Assembly (NCBI GenBank): GCA_003560545.1
Contig: PWLK01000107.1
Span: 1-6,178, forward strand
Direction of reading: 5' to 3'
Length of the DNA: 6,178 bases
From: Candidatus Woesearchaeota archaeon
Lineage (GTDB): Archaea; Nanobdellota; Nanobdellia; Woesearchaeales; 21-14-0-10-32-9
Shown: piece by piece, positions 5,121 to 6,178 of the stretch
How the letters are laid out: each line of letters opens with the position of its first letter
Position numbering within the stretch: the first letter of the stretch is position 1
Made by a program: the position numbers and the translations under genes
Notes under the pieces: model-generated
What the model saw: the letters and a program-made list of their open reading frames with translations, nothing else
Databases searched by the model: none
Told to the model about the DNA's origin: nothing

Positions 5121-5987
5121 ATGCAGGAAGAAAAAGAGAAGTCAGTGGAAGAGACAAAAAAGCTCAGGGAAGAAGTCTCAGGGCTAAAAAAGAAGCTTAG
5201 TTCTGCAAACAAGGAAAAAGAGAGCTGGTTCGAAAAAAAGTCTGAGATAGGCAACGCCATAAAAGAAAGAATCAACTCTGTCAAAGAATTAAAAATCAAG
5301 AGAAATGAACTCACCAACAAAGTCAAAGACCTAAAAAAAGAAAGGAACAAGCTCAACAAAAAAATAACCTCGAACATAACAATTCTCAAAGACAAAAAAG
5401 ACAGCTTCAAAGGAGAAAAACCTGGCATGACCCCTACCAGGATAAAATCCGAGATAGAAAAACTCGAATTCAAAATAGAAACAGAGCCGATGACCAGGGA
5501 CAAAGAACAAGGCATAATGAAAAAAGTCAAAGAACTCAAAAAACAACTAGGTGAAGCCCAAGAAGCCATGAAAAAAGGAGGAGACCTAAGGGTAGTATCA
5601 GGGGAAACCGATGAGCTAAAGAAAAAAGCAAACCAAATTCACAAAGAACTCCAGGAAACCGCTGACGAAAGCCAAAAAATACACGAAGAAATACTAACCA
5701 AATCCAAGGAAATAGACGAATTAAAAGAAAAAGAAGAAGAAACATACAAAAAATTCTCAGAACACAAAAAAGAATTCAACACATTAAACGACTCATTAAA
5801 AGAAAAAATGAAGAAACTCGGCGACCAAAGAAAAGCCAAAGAAAAAGCCACGAAAGAACAGCAAAAAAAAGAACAAGAACAAATCGAAAAAACATTCGAA
5901 GAAAAAGCCCGAGAAGTACAAGAAAAAATCGCCAAAAAAGAAAAACTCACCACCGAAGACCTACTGATACTTCAAAGAATGAAATAA
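5121..5987 (+). CDS. Archaeal coiled-coil protein, COG1340-like (function unknown)
   Basis: The product (288 residues from ATG) is almost entirely charged coiled coil rich in K and E, with no signal peptide or membrane segment. Residues below count from the GTG at 5109. Helical coil fills about 10-97 (repeated LKKKL, ELKIKRNELTNKV and LKKERNKLNKKI). A break with KPGMTPTR at 104-111 precedes the most diagnostic block, EIEKLEFKIETEPMT at 115-129, then a second coil at about 130-280. It ends with EKLTTEDLLILQ (278-289). These two blocks recall the archaeal COG1340 coiled-coil family, sometimes labelled phosphoserine phosphatase without basis; no phosphatase motif is present. Eukaryotic Bfr1 and proton-pump-interactor proteins share a similar central block, from memory. 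ATG 5121 is preferred because GTGA lies 8 nt upstream; GTG 5109 would add MKER. It follows the stalk operon and abuts a convergent gene. Confidence 0.8.
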   Translation: MQEEKEKSVEETKKLREEVSGLKKKLSSANKEKESWFEKKSEIGNAIKERINSVKELKIKRNELTNKVKDLKKERNKLNKKITSNITILKDKKDSFKGEKPGMTPTRIKSEIEKLEFKIETEPMTRDKEQGIMKKVKELKKQLGEAQEAMKKGGDLRVVSGETDELKKKANQIHKELQETADESQKIHEEILTKSKEIDELKEKEEETYKKFSEHKKEFNTLNDSLKEKMKKLGDQRKAKEKATKEQQKKEQEQIEKTFEEKAREVQEKIAKKEKLTTEDLLILQRMK

Positions 5988-6178
5988 CTAATTCTTTTTA
6001 AGGAAAAAAAGATATGTTGGCAAGTAAATAATAAAATAAAGAATGGATGACACTAAACTAGCTGCCAATATAGCTGACCAGTTAACCTCACAACCGCCAA
6101 ACTCAATTATTGCCTCCGGACACAAAGATTCTATATCCTCGAAAGAGTTATACTCCCCGTCAATACCACATTCATTTA
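5988..6178 (-). CDS. C-terminus of a membrane protein, 5' end outside the window
   Basis: On the minus strand a frame stays open for 62 codons from the window edge to the TAG at 5990-5988. The visible start is hydrophilic with three cysteines (NECGIDGEYNSF; ESLCPEAIIEFGGCE, residues 1-30). A hydrophobic run follows (ILAASLVSSILYFIIYLPTY, about 35-54) and then a short tail, LFFLKKN. This is the profile of a C-terminal transmembrane helix with a basic end. The cysteines could sit in an extracytoplasmic or metal-binding segment. I do not recognise the family. The competing plus-strand frame from ATG 6043 (45 codons to the edge) has an unstructured, low-complexity composition and is less convincing. 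Its stop codon directly abuts that of the coiled-coil gene. Confidence 0.6.
   Translation of the reverse strand, partial: NECGIDGEYNSFEDIESLCPEAIIEFGGCEVNWSAILAASLVSSILYFIIYLPTYLFFLKKN
5992..5999 (+). terminator. Weak U-tract after the coiled-coil gene
   Basis: TTCTTTTT begins 4 nt after the coiled-coil stop codon and is the only T-run close downstream on the plus strand. It lies inside the 3' end of the convergent membrane-protein gene, and no stem precedes it. Confidence 0.3.

Noticed and set aside
5045..5953. Minus-strand frames opposite the coiled-coil gene, rich in F, L and S, resembling membrane proteins
   Set aside because: The hydrophobic look comes from antisense reading of AAA/GAA codons (TTT/TTC). 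The plus strand holds the family motifs.
5109..5987. Phosphoserine phosphatase or SMC/Rad50 assignment for the coiled-coil gene
   Set aside because: There is no DxDxT-type phosphatase motif and no Walker A, Walker B or hinge sequence. It is coiled coil with short family-specific blocks only.
6043..6178. Plus-strand frame starting ATG 6043 and open to the window edge
   Set aside because: It has no convincing SD or TATA and a low-complexity composition. The minus-strand frame over the same bases has cysteines, a transmembrane helix and a stop abutting the neighbour gene.
1..6178. CRISPR array, insertion sequence or defence island
   Set aside because: No spaced direct repeats, transposase or nuclease-helicase genes are seen; apart from the two partial edge genes, whose families are unclear, and the coiled-coil gene, every gene has a core housekeeping identity.

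Overview
The window is archaeal. It carries the archaea-only termination ribonuclease aCPSF1 (FttA), a 20S proteasome beta subunit with a processed N-terminal threonine, and the archaeal ribosomal stalk operon L1-L10-L12. Shine-Dalgarno motifs (GGAGG, GGTG, GTGAT) and TATA-type promoters fit this. The A-rich sequence, an L10 with no acidic tail and the style of the winged-helix protein at the left edge suggest an uncultured lineage, possibly DPANN-like. The lineage call is inference from family resemblance.

Layout. Bases 1-234 (+) hold the end of a winged-helix regulator that is probably cut by the window edge. It converges on a minus-strand pair, psmB (2934-2284) followed by the aCPSF1 gene (2189-297). 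A 94-nt gap between them contains a perfect AT palindrome that could end one transcript and start the next. A 242-nt divergent intergenic region (2935-3176) carries TATA-like elements for both directions. To its right, on the plus strand, lie L1 (3177-3827), L10 (3834-4688) and L12 (4713-5027), closed by a short hairpin plus U-tract. Next on the plus strand is a long coiled-coil protein of the COG1340 type (5121-5987). It abuts, with zero intervening bases, the stop codon of a minus-strand membrane-protein gene that runs off the right edge (5988-6178).

How the genes fit together. The set is mostly core information processing: ribosome stalk, protein degradation and transcription termination. 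L1, L10 and L12 build the flexible stalk side of the large subunit, where L1 guides the exiting tRNA and L10/L12 recruit translation factors. psmB next to aCPSF1 is a recurring archaeal pairing. The coiled-coil protein has no established role. A motif shared with eukaryotic Bfr1-like proteins and its position after the stalk genes make a ribosome-related role a testable guess.

I saw no CRISPR array, tRNA, rRNA, insertion sequence or obvious mobile element. The window looks like a conserved chromosomal region. Its most interesting points are regulatory architecture, the coiled-coil protein and the hidden partial membrane gene.
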